DNA of 64,000 bases, taken from Rhynchonema sp. JSB1_4. Lineage: Eukaryota > Nematoda > Chromadorea > Monhysterida > Xyalidae. The DNA lies in assembly GCA_030248065.1 (NCBI GenBank), contig JASAMV010002079.1:1-64000 (forward strand), written 5' to 3'. Below are positions 32,063 to 41,840 of the stretch, piece after piece (the stretch's first letter is position 1; each line of letters opens with the position of its first letter). The notes under the pieces were generated by a model, which ran no database searches, had not been told where the DNA came from, and was given only the letters and a program-made list of their open reading frames with translations. A program made the translations under genes and the position numbers.

Positions 32063-35000
32063 TTATTGAGTGCTCAGACGCAGCAGTGTGCGGCCAAGAA
32101 TGAGAACGCTGGAAAAGTCACAATTTTTTTACTTTGTTTCACATTTTTCTTACATTATTTTTACCTATTTCTGCGCAAAGTCAGCAAAGCACAAAGGCAA
32201 GCAATATTTTCCAGGGAAAACATTTTTTGATTTCAGCAAGTCCGGGCCCAAAAATTGGTTAGCTGGTGGCAATTTTGACTACACCTTTCTATTTTGACCC
32301 TGAAGAGCCGACAATTAGATTTAGAGTCCGTCAATTTGCTGTGCTATGCATAAAATCGTCATCATATTGGTGAAAATCGCGCTGGAAAAAATAATTGTGC
32401 CAGATATGTACATGTATCTAAGCCAACCTGAGAACACAGACCAGTCCCGCTGGCATGACCTTGTGCGTGTTGTAGAATCGATAGCCCATCACCAGCGTCA
32501 GAATGCCGCTGCCAGCTGCAAATATTTGGGGAAAATAACACTTTTGTTAATCAAAGTAAGCTATCTGAAAATTAATTCATGTTTTCAAAGTAACAGGTGG
32601 CGAGACGACCAAATTTTGTCGAGCAAGAAACAAACAAAGAAAGATAACTAAATTATCAATCTAACGCATTCATTTGCCCGCAAAACACCCATGTGCCTTA
32701 TTCCAAGAATCACAGCCAATTGATAGTTTTTCAGAAAAAATATGTTTACAGAAAAAAACCGCGTTCCCGGAAATTTTTCCGTATTCTCAAGATATTTTTC
32801 TGGGCCAAAATTTGTCGCCTGTTCAAATGGGCGCGTATTTGGGCAAAATATGGTCTAAAATTGATGACCTACCACGTAGTCCGGGCAAGTCGACAAAAAA
32901 TCTGAAAAGTGTTGGTTTTGAAAATTTGAGAAACTGATCTCCCGACTTCATTGCATTTTGTGTCAATCGGGCCGGCCAGGCCCGACCACGGGAAAACTCA
33001 GCAAGGCCCGGCCCAGTTTTTTACCAACTCTTTCTGGTGTGTTCTTGGATGGTTCTGAGAAGCAAGGTTTTGACACAAAATTAACTGCGTCAAACAAAAT
33101 CAATGCAGATTCGATTAATTAAGTGCCAAATCCTCAAAAAAAATCACGGCTTTCGACGAAGAAAACTACTATTCTTTCCAGTGTAGTTCCTGGTCCGGCG
33201 GGGAAATTAGTGTACCTCCCTATCCCTACTTTTTCGGAGGAGAAATTAGTGCATCTCCCTGGGGGGGAAGGGGGGAACCCAAAATCAGGAAAAGTCACAT
33301 TTTGAGGTAGAAAATTTTGACCTATTTTTACCCCTTTTTGGAAAAAATTCTTCAGAACAAGGGTATTTTGGCGACTTTTGAGAACATTGACCTAAAAATC
33401 ACACATTTTAGGCCTAAAAATGCCCATTTTAGGCCTAAAAATGGCCATTTTAGGCAAAAATTGGGGAAATTAGTGTACCCGGAGGGGAAATTAGTGTACT
33501 AGTGTATCTTGGTCGGGGAAATTAGTGTACCTTAGGGGGGTCCCCCCTCCCCCCCAGGAACTACACTAATTCTTTCTAAATTTGAGCAACGTGGGACCAG
33601 GAAGTCCGGCCAGGCCCGACCGCGGCAAACCTCGGCCCGATTGACACCTCCGCCTCAGGTGGCCGTCGAAAACCCCGAAAAAAACCCCGAAAAAAAACCC
33701 CGAAACGGAAAACCCCGAAAAAAAACCCCGAAAATGAAAAACCCCGAAAATAAAACCCCGAAAACGAAAAACCCCGAAAAAAGCCCGAAAAATAAAAAAT
33801 TTCAGGGATGAAAAAAAAATAATGTTAGAGGTGGGTATTCATGTCGCTCGTGACCCACGAGTGAAACATCACCCCTACACTTGATAAATTGGCTTCGGAT
33901 CAGACTTGAACCTAGACTTGGGCTTAGGCTTGTGCACAGGCTTAGGCTTAGGCTACCAGCCAGGAAGACATGTCCATATGAAGGAAACATTCACAAATGT
34001 ACAGCTGCACAGGCTTTCTTTCAGGGTTAGGCTTAGGCTTAGGCTGCCAGCCAGGAAGACCTGTCCATTTGAGGAAAACTTCCACAAAAACCTAACTGCT
34101 CAGGCTTTCCTTCAGGGTTAGGCTTAGGCTTAGGCTGCCAGCCAGGAAGACCTGGCCACATGAAGGCAACATCCACAAAAGTTTAACGGAATAGGCCTTC
34201 GTTCAGGGTTAGGCTTAGGCTTAGGCTGCCAGCCAGGAAGACATGAACAAAGGAGAATTACCTAACTTGTGCCCGAACTGTACCAGTGCCCATTTTTTGG
34301 TGCACGAACGACATGAATACCCTTCTCTAACCAAAAGAATTGTTTTCCACACATTTTATATTTTTTCGGGGTTTTTCGTTTTCGGGGTTTTTTTTCGGGG
34401 TTTTTCGTTTTCGGGGTTTTATTTTCGGGGTTTTTATTTTTCGGGGTTTTTTTCGGCGTTTTTTTTCGGGGTTTTTTTCGGGGTTTTCGACCCCACCCCC
34501 GCCTCATTGGAACGTTACAGAAAATTTTTGATATTTACCTTCACCCGGGAAAACGTTTTTTTCTTGTTGCAGTAAGTTTTTTCTTTCGGAATCGGTTCTA
34601 TAGTCTAGTTCAGTTGCAACAACTTCGGCTTCGGCCATCACGCAACAAAGAAAACAACGGGAAATCCAATAAATTCCAATCCCTCCCTGCCAGACCAACC
34701 GAGCATCAATTTCTCATTGCCAGTCAGGGCAGCAGCGCCACAAAGTGTGCCGAATGCAGCACCAGCGATTAGGCTCGCCCCACTGCCTGCAAAGTTGGGT
34801 GGTGGGTTGGTGTTGAGCATCATTTGCTACAGCGTAGTTAGTACTTGGGGAGCACTGCTGGGGATGGGGGATTCCCCCCTAAGGGGTAGGTACCTTGCAA
34901 CCACCCCATGGGTGGATGGGGGGAAGGGCAGCTACCTTGCAACCATCCCGGAGCGCACCTTGCAACCATCAATTTATGGTTTTCACAGGCACAATGGGTG

Positions 35001-36925
35001 TTTTTCGACCTCAAATCACCAAAAATAGCGCGCTCCGCGCGCAATCCTCCATATAATAGCTATTTTAGGCAAATTTTCGGCCGAATTGCAAAAAAAGGTA
35101 CCAATTTTTTGGCCAATTTTGCAATATAATGCATGCAAAAAACACCCTTTTTTCGGACCCTACTAGGGGCAGTGTAGTGGCTGGGGGGGGGATGGGGGGG
35201 GGATTCCCCCCCTAAGGAGTAGGTACCTTGCAACCACCCCTTGGGGGGGGGGGGGGGGGATGGGGGGAAGGGTAGGTACCTTGCAACCACCCCGGAGGGT
35301 ACCTTGCAACCATAAATTTATGGTTTTTATAGGCAAAAATGGGTGTTTTTCGACCTCAAAACCCCAAAAATCGCGCGCTCCGCGCGCAAACCTCCATATA
35401 ATAGCTATTTTGGGCAAATTTTCGGCCAAAATGCAAAAAAGTACCATTTTTTCGGCCAATTTTGCAGAAAAAAGCATGCAAAAAACACCCTTTTTTCGGA
35501 CCCCAGGGGTACCTTGCAACCTTCTGGAGGCTGGGTAGGGGGGTACCTTGCAACCATCTGGATCCATCCCCCCCCAAGGGTACCTTGCAACCATCTGCCT
35601 GCCACTACACTGACTAGGGGTACCTTGCGACCTTCCGGAGGCTGGGTAGGGGGTACCTTGCAACCACTGTAGTGGCTGGGGGGGGGGGGTGTGGGGGGGG
35701 ATCCCCCCCCCTAAGGGGTATCTATCTCGAGTCAACCCTTAGGGGGGGGATGGGGGGGGGAAGGGTATCTATCTCGAGCCGACCCCAAAGGGTATCTCGA
35801 GTAAGTAGATTTATGGTTTTCAAAGGCAAAAATAGGTGTTTTTCGACCTCGAGACCCCCAAAAATCGCGCGACACCCAAAAATGGTCATTTTAGGCCAAT
35901 TTTCGGCAAAAATGTCAAAAAATACCCCTTTTTAGGCCCATTTTGCAGTAAAATTGCATGCAAAAAACGGCCTTTTTCGCCTTTTGACGGACCATAGGGG
36001 TATCTTGGGTAGCCTCTGGGGGGTATCTCGAGTAAGTCCGAAACCTTCCCCCCCTAGGGTATCTTGGGCCGATTGGCCTGCCACCACACTGCTTGCAACG
36101 TTGCAACCATCTGGATCGAAATCGATTGGATCGGTCCAGTGTAGTACTTGGTCAGGGTGTTGACGATAGATAGATTGGGACCCGAAATGTGTTGACGATA
36201 GATAGATGACCCAAGTCCGAAATCTGGGGGGGTCGACCCAAACTTGTTGACGATAGATAGATGGTGGGGGGGGGGGGTCGCCAAAAATCAAGGTATAGTA
36301 TAGTGTTCTAAGTAGGTAATAATGTGTAAATATTAATGAAAATGTACTTAGATGTACTAAATCCGCGCGTAGCGCGCGATTTTTTGCCTATTTGGGACAA
36401 AAAATATCGATTTTGAGCCATTTTGAGGCAAAAATACCCATTTTGGGGTCGAAATGTGTTGACGATAGATAGATTGTTCCCAGAATTTGTTGACGATAGA
36501 TAGATTTGCCCATAAGTGTTGACGATCGATAGATGAAATCAAAAAGTGTTGACGATAGATAGATGAATTTGGGGGGACCCCTCCCCCCACCCCCCCCCCC
36601 CCAAGTACTACCCTGGATCGGTCGGTTCGGATCGGTTTCGAAAAAAACGGTTTTTTTCGGTTTTTTTTTCAAAAAAAACGGATTTTTTTTTCGCCTGCCA
36701 GTATAGCCGGGCCGACATTTTTCAAAGTCGGGCCGGGCCGGACTTGCCGGCCCGAACTGTCGGGCCCAGGACTTCGTCGGGCCGGGCCGGGCCGAGGTAA
36801 CCCGGCCCGATTCCCACCTCTGCTGCCTGCCTGCCTCGCCATCGGTTTGGCTAACCTTTTGTTAAATATCCAATCAATCCGCCAGCAAAGACCGTGACCG
36901 CATACGCAATGCCAATGTAGTCCAT
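32063..36925 (-). CDS. TMEM14 family small membrane protein, 96 aa
   Basis: Four exons in agreeing phase: 36925-36856 (MDYIGIAYAVTVFAGGLIGYL), 34786-34700 (SGASLIAGAAFGTLCGAAALT), 32515-32428 (AGSGILTLVMGYRFYNTHKV then MPAGLV) and 32108-32063 (SVLILGRTLLRLSTQ, stop). The total is 291 nt, close to the 100-112 residues typical of the family. The MGYRFYNxxKxMPAGL block is the family signature, and four short hydrophobic Gly/Ala-rich helices are visible. Family members lie in mitochondrial membranes; vertebrate TMEM14C is linked to porphyrin transport for heme synthesis. Nematodes largely lack heme synthesis, so the role here may differ (inference). Introns 1 and 2 hold most of the large repeats of 32.9-36.8 kb. 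It is likely the upstream gene of an operon with AAGAB. Confidence 0.88.
32960..33020. repeat. GGCCCG-rich dispersed repeat fragment
   Basis: CAATCGGGCCGGCCAGGCCC and AGGCCCGGCCCAG. The sister fragment at 33590-33650 ends CGGCCCGATTGACACCTCCG, and 36695-36830 ends CGGCCCGATTCCCACCTCTG, so the three share an end. Confidence 0.7.
33178..33570. repeat. Modular repeat block, GGGAAATTAGTGTACC family
   Basis: GGGGAAATTAGTGTACC-type phrases repeat at both sides of a module with AGGAAAAGTCACATTTTGAG, TTTTAGGCCTAAAAATGCCC tandems and TTGGAAAAAATTCTTCAGAA. The ends are CAGTGTAGTTCCTGGTCCGG and CAGGAACTACACTAA, an inverted pair. It is the counterpart of 1480-1830 with a different phrase, in intron 2 of TMEM14. 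Confidence 0.85.
33659..34497. mobile_element. Fold-back element B with TTAGGC minisatellite centre
   Basis: The left end is GGTGGCCGTCGAAAACCCCG and the right end CGGGGTTTTCGACCCCACC. Arms are tandem ACCCCGAAAAA and its inverse (33670-33790 and 34365-34490). The centre at about 33925-34243 has four units with TTAGGCTTAGGCTGCCAGCC. It has the same build as element A but uses CCCCG where A uses TCCCG throughout both arms. It lies in intron 2 of TMEM14. Confidence 0.9.
34858..36610. repeat. Compound modular repeat: three phrase families in series
   Basis: 34858-35710 repeats GGTACCTTGCAACC with palindromes CGCGCTCCGCGCGC at about 35027 and 35373. 35715-36070 repeats GGGTATCTATCTCGAG. 36150-36565 repeats GTTGACGATAGATAGAT and carries the GCGCGTAGCGCGCGATTTTT core at about 36363. 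CACTACACTGG-type phrases and G/C tracts separate them. The whole lies in intron 1 of TMEM14. Confidence 0.85.
36695..36830. repeat. GGGCCGGGCC dispersed repeat
   Basis: A run of GTCGGGCCGGGCCGGACTTG-type phrases ends at AACCCGGCCCGATTCCCACC, matching the end of the fragment at 33590-33650. Confidence 0.7.
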
Positions 36926-37153
36926 TGAACTGAAGCACTTCCACTGCCGATCGATGTGATTGCTTCCTTCTTTTGGGCCGTTTCCCGATTTGAAATCAGA
37001 AATAAGAAAAAACTGCGCTAAAAAAATTCGGTGGATGAAAAAGTTTGAGCGTTCCACAAACAAATCCGAACAATGTAAAATAGTTTATCGTCCGTACGGC
37101 GAACAGGCGGTGCGGTGGTACCCCACTTCACTTTTTAGTTTTTTGGGCCCACC

Positions 37154-37916
37154 ATGAAAGGACGAACCTCCTTTCGGCGTTCTTTTGCTTTGTTTTTCTC
37201 GAGGACGGTCGACGCGTTGAGTTTACAATGCGATCCCATCTTTTGTGCGTGCGGTGAATTTAGTCGAAACAGGACTTTATCACAAAAATATGAATTTCCA
37301 GTTCTACCAAAACGCGGTGCCTCGATGCCGAAAAAGCTTCCCAAACAGAAGAATCCGAGCTTCAATTCGCACAATAACCCATTGCTCAAAGGCACCAACT
37401 TCAAAACTGCGATCCTGTCGTCATCAAAAAGCAGTCAAGCAAGAGAAAATAAACCAGGTACACTCACTTTTTGATTGAAAGCCATTATTATTGGGTTGAT
37501 TGATTTGAATTCAATGATTTGGTTGAATCCCCAGCGGCGTAGGAGAGGTGGTACCTGGGGTACAGGTACCCACTCAGCCGTTTGGGGGGTACCGTACCCC
37601 CTCTGAGAAGTCACAAGAAGTAAAAAAAGACCCCCTAACTCGCAAGATTTTCGCTCTCGAACACTTCAAAAGTAAAAAAATGCGCACTTCGCGCGTCAAA
37701 CGCACACATTTTTGCTGGACAAATAGCGGACAAATAATTTGTCGACCATTGGGAATTGCTTTATATGTTTTTGAATCTCTCATGGAATTGGAAGTTGATT
37801 TCAGATTTTACAGTTTTATTAGTACACCAAGCAGCAATATATGTCTAACTGATGAGCAATTTGTCAACATACCTAAAGCCAAAAGAAAACTATTCGGTGC
37901 ATATGAGACAAAATAA
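37154..37916 (+). CDS. Unrecognised small basic protein, tentative two-exon model
   Basis: The first exon, 37154-37455, begins MKGRTSFRRSFALFFSRTVD and continues basic and Ser/Asn/Lys-rich (VLPKRGASMPKKLPKQKNPS) to a donor AAACCAG|gtacac. A likely terminal exon 37805-37916 encodes LTDEQFVNIPKAKRKLFGAY and a stop. The phases of these two exons do not agree, so an intermediate exon is missing or one boundary is wrong. The Arg/Ser/Phe-rich start could be a mitochondrial presequence. It is divergent from TMEM14, the starts being 229 bp apart, so a shared promoter is possible. The product is not recognised. Confidence 0.4.
37540..37760. repeat. Modular repeat, GGTACC-tract head with CACTTCAAAAGT core
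   Basis: GGTACCTGGGGTACAGGTACC and GGTACCGTACCCCC tracts precede CCCCCTAACTCGCAAGATTT and a TTCGCGCG core. It is homologous by eye to 29735-29945. Confidence 0.7.
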
Positions 37917-38329
37917 CAAAACATGCTATATGACGGTATTAAGCTGAGACACAGTACAGCTACAGTAATCAAAGCTTTTGAGCAAGATGATACAGGTGCA
38001 GATATAAGTGCAGTCACTCTGGCAAACAACTGGTCATTACCGTTTTAGCTTCCTGAGGCCGCTCTCTGATACCACTCTGGTCCAATTTTGAATCTCCACT
38101 TCCGCTGGTATCAGATGAGCGGCCTGAAAAATCATCACAATCACCGTTGGGTCTGGGTGGGCCTAGTTTAGGCTTAATTGCGGCTCCTTGTGTAAAAGTA
38201 GGAAATAGGAATTGGGAAATATGTATGTAAGATTGAAATTTTGTCATTAACACGGGAAAATGTCCTACTTTTGCATGGGGCCCAAAGGCTTAAACCTAAT
38301 TGGTCCGACGTTCAACGTAATATGCAAAC

Positions 38330-39198
38330 TCATTCATCCGATCTGCCGCATTGCACTTGTCCGTGTTGCACATGCAACGCAGCAGCACCTCGGTCTTCGA
38401 TGTGCCACCAGCCAACAATGGGGGCAGGGTGTACTTCTGTAAAGGGGGTGTGGTGTGGGGTGTACGCCTGGAGTCATATTGCTGCTTGTGGATTAATTGT
38501 TTTGGTTGTCAACGCAAATGGTCAATGTGTTTGGTACGCAGGATTGCGTGTATTTGACGCTCCGTGACGACATTGATGTATGAGACCCACATGAGATCAT
38601 GACATGCGCTGTAGAGCATATTCAGCACACTCTGGAAACCTCGACCGTCAATGTTGACGACTGTGGCAGCACAGCTACACGTTGGCGACCATCGTTGACC
38701 ATTTACGTTAACGACATATGAGCATATTGGCACACTGCTTCCGACCAACCTCCAGCACACACACAGACAGCACTTGGTACAGGTCGGTTGGCGTGCCGAA
38801 AATCTTATCATACCCTTCGAGCTCGTCAACGCCTGCAAATTCGAACATGATGACATTCAACCGACTCAATCAAACAACTTCAGCTCAACATTGTCAACTT
38901 TTATGCATTTTACTTGGTGTGATGCCAAACATGGCTGTCTTGCCGCCGTACGGGTGCTTCATCTCAGCGAATGCACAATATCGACAATTCTCACAGGGTG
39001 GTGTTGATACCGTGCCGTTCTGAAAACGTGTTTACGATAAAAAATTTTTTAAAAAAGCATCGTATTTTGCAATCGTAGCTGTTTTCAAACTCCCAATTTG
39101 CCACCAACATTGCCCGTCTCATAGCACACCAATGTTTGTGCCTGTTGGATTGCGCTGACCAAACCAACAAACAACACCGACAACTTCGTTAGTTCCAT
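38330..39198 (-). CDS. Secreted Ly6/ET-like Cys-rich protein (3' end open)
   Basis: Exon 1 (39198-39091) encodes a signal peptide (MELTKLSVLFVGLVSAIQQA) then LVCYETG. Exon 2 (39019-38914) has CENCRYC, exon 3 (38832-38750) ends LSVCVLE, and a further exon (38436-38330) has LLRCMCNTDKCN. First-Cys CYxTG and last CMCNTDKCN are the ends of a Ly6/ET-type three-finger domain. Phases agree for exons 1-3 and for joining to 38436. An additional exon around 38635-38590 (SVLNMLYSACHDLMW) is possible. A Ser/Asp-rich C-terminal exon at about 38190-38014 (SSDTSGSGDSKLDQSG) may follow. It is probably secreted or GPI-linked; no ligand can be assigned. Confidence 0.6.
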
Positions 39199-39529
39199 AT
39201 TATTGTCAATAGTAAACTGATATTAGTTTCTTTAAAATAAAATCTGAAAAGAACTTGAATAAACAAATTTCCAAAAACAAAGAAATTGATGATGAGAGGA
39301 TGCAATAAGAACCGTGCCCAAACAAAAGATTTGGCCGATGCCCAGGTTTGCACGTGACTTTCGTCAGAATGGAATTTCCGATTCGGGTATTTTGGGCCAA
39401 CATATTTGGCTCGGCCGCATTCGCTAATTAGTTAACGATTCCTGATCCTGCATTAATTATGCTCATTTACTTTCTGCGGCATTCAACGTCAGTCAACTTG
39501 AAAGAATGATGGCAAACAGCCATGTTTGC

Positions 39530-40770
39530 CAATTAGACGACCAACATCCTCATAACAGCATTACATGACCCCGCTAACCACCTGTTAAGTTACGGGGACG
39601 AAACACCAAATACAGCGGGTTTTCAAAAACATCTCAACTTGATGTTTGTTTGGCCAGTGTGCCGCATTGTAATACTTGACGATGGTGTTGATGACAGTGG
39701 ATGACCTCAGTCAGAAATCCGGGGTTCGACAAAAGTTGATGTCCTAATTCGTGAATTTTTTTTTAAATTTTTTGGGGAACAAAATGTTCTAAAACGTCCA
39801 AAAATGGCCTTTTTGGGGGTTATTTTTTGTCATTTTTTCTCAAGGGTCGAAAAATTTTCTTCACAAAATCACTTTTGGGGCATGTATTTGATATCTAAGA
39901 TGCCCCAAATGATGTTATTATACCTTCCCGTGATACGTGAGACACAGTATGCATATACTTACATGGTACTTTGATGTCATACCCCATCGGGTCGGTCATA
40001 TACGACTGATTCAGCGACCCGACAAGTATTTCTGCAGTTTATATTCTCAATTCTATATGGTTTATGAGTGAATCTTGCTTATTCGACCACAAACTGTTGT
40101 GTCTGATACCACAGAGCAGCAATCATAGGTCCATAACAAGCATAGACTGTTGGATCGCATCGAAATGACGTAAACACCCTTCATAAGTGATGCAAACCAA
40201 GTCACAGAAGTGACTTGTCAATTAAAGTTGCATTTTTTCGCGATTTTGCGCGTTTTTTTAGGCAAATTTGTGAAAATTTCCCCGAATCTGAGACTTTTTA
40301 AAAAAAACTTGTTTAAAAAAAATTTTTTTTCCAACCCTGCTCATAACAACATTGAGCCCCTGTTGAGTTACGGGGAGCAAACCTCGAGGACACAAAACAG
40401 CCAGAGCAATACAGCGGGTGATCAGAAAGTTCCCAAATTGATGTTTGTTTGGGCCAGTGTACAGCGGTGTAGTACATATGTACTTTGGTCAGGGTGTTGA
40501 CAAATGGACAAATGGACATGGACATACTGTAAATGGACAAATGATCTCAGTCAGAAGTTTGGGGGTCGACAAAAATGGAGGTCCTTCGTCCGAATTATGA
40601 AAATATGCTGTTTCTACTGCTGTTAGGGGTAAAAATTGGTGATTGTTGACGATAATAAATAATAGTAGTTAGATGAGTTTGGGAGTCAATTTTTCCCTAC
40701 GTGCTGACTATAGATATTTTTGTTCTTTGGCGGGGGTTGGGGGGGGGTACTACCCTGATGGTGTACAGGC
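39530..40770. repeat. Two direct copies of a compound repeat
   Basis: CTCATAACAGCATT..GTTAAGTTACGGGG, AATACAGCGGG, TTGATGTTTGTTTGGCCAGT and CTCAGTCAGAA..GGGGTTCGACAAAA at 39547-39740 recur in the same order at 40343-40575. They carry phrase-like ends (GGTGTTGATGACAGTGG, GGTGTTGACAAATGGACAAA) like the other modular blocks. Sequence from 39199 to 40940 otherwise shows no gene. Confidence 0.7.
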
Positions 40771-40944
40771 CTGTCTCCCATACCGACGGATCTACATACT
40801 CAAAAACAGCACCGGCCGTTTTGCCCCCAGCGCGACAGGCTACGTGCTATTCTGACCAATTTGGTTATCAAAACATGACACGCTACCACAAAAGAACTTT
40901 TTCTTTGTTCGTCGCTCTCATCATTATTTTCACACACGTCACGC

Positions 40945-41506
40945 TTAGCACGATGTCTGGCCGTACTTGCGCCCAATGTATGCCTGATAGGTACCGGTAC
41001 TGCGGTTCCGTATTTGTATTTGTAGTTTTGCATCTCCAGTGCCAGGTGAATGTAAACGCCCGTAGCCGTAGGCAATGTGGCAAATCCTGTTAAACAACAA
41101 AGGAGAGAGATCATGAAAGATCGGAGTCTCATGATAATGAAACATTAGGACCGTCCAATAACATAAATATATGTGGTAAATGTCCATGAATGGATTTTAA
41201 CAGTACGTACATGAAGGTGGCATTGTATGGAGTTGAATGTTACAACACTACATGTCTTGCAACTGCGACCGTGAATGATGGCTGCACTACATGTACCTGG
41301 GGGAGCGGGTGTCTTGGGGACATTTTGCGACTGCAATGTGTACCGTTGTTCGTCGCACAAGCAAGTGCTAAATATCGATGATGACGTATAGCGTGCCCTT
41401 TTGGTGTCGCTTTTTCTGGTGCAACCTTCAAGTTAATGCCCTGTGGGTCAGTCCCCAACCGCAAGTTAACGACATAAATGCCACTCTTCAAGCCACAGCA
41501 ATACTT
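40945..41506 (-). CDS. Candidate exons of an unrecognised minus-strand gene
   Basis: Possible exons are about 41506-41425 (KYCCGLKSGIYVVNLRLG, donor AAG|gttgca), a short Pro-rich exon near 41330-41298 (SQNVPKTPAPPG) and one after the acceptor TTGTTTAACAG at 41090. The last exon is open in all three frames, so its reading cannot be fixed. The starting CC-G-x-K-x-G is reminiscent of small multi-pass lysosomal proteins, but no membrane helix follows. No function is given. Confidence 0.25.
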
Positions 41507-41840
41507 CTTCGGTTTCCAGCGAATTTATTCGTCTAGGACACCACAAACCAAGCTCAACAAGGTATCGGTGGTTCTGTTTGTCAAGCATCAAAAATGATCG
41601 TTTAACAAACTATGCTCTGCTCAAATTGCAACATCGCACGCAAAATGAGCCATGCTTTTGAACTGCTTGGCCCACACACACACGAAGCGCAGTTTGGTTC
41701 TAAAATCTCGCGTGTTCAATCGTTTTTTGAGCCCTTTGGTCTAACTTTGGACTTGCAGTAATAAAGAACACCTTAGGTTAACCAGGAAGCAGAATCTCAG
41801 TGAGCCAAGACAGCAGCAGCAGTTCGTTGTCCGTTCCAAT

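Noticed and set aside
30680..34243. TTAGGC arrays as a true telomere or subtelomere junction
   Set aside because: The runs are only two to three units, separated by 50-base spacers, lie inside fold-back elements within introns, and have genes on both sides.
33925..34243. CRISPR-like array (repeat about 36, spacer about 50)
   Set aside because: Only four units, inside a eukaryotic intron, with related rather than unique spacers; it is a minisatellite.
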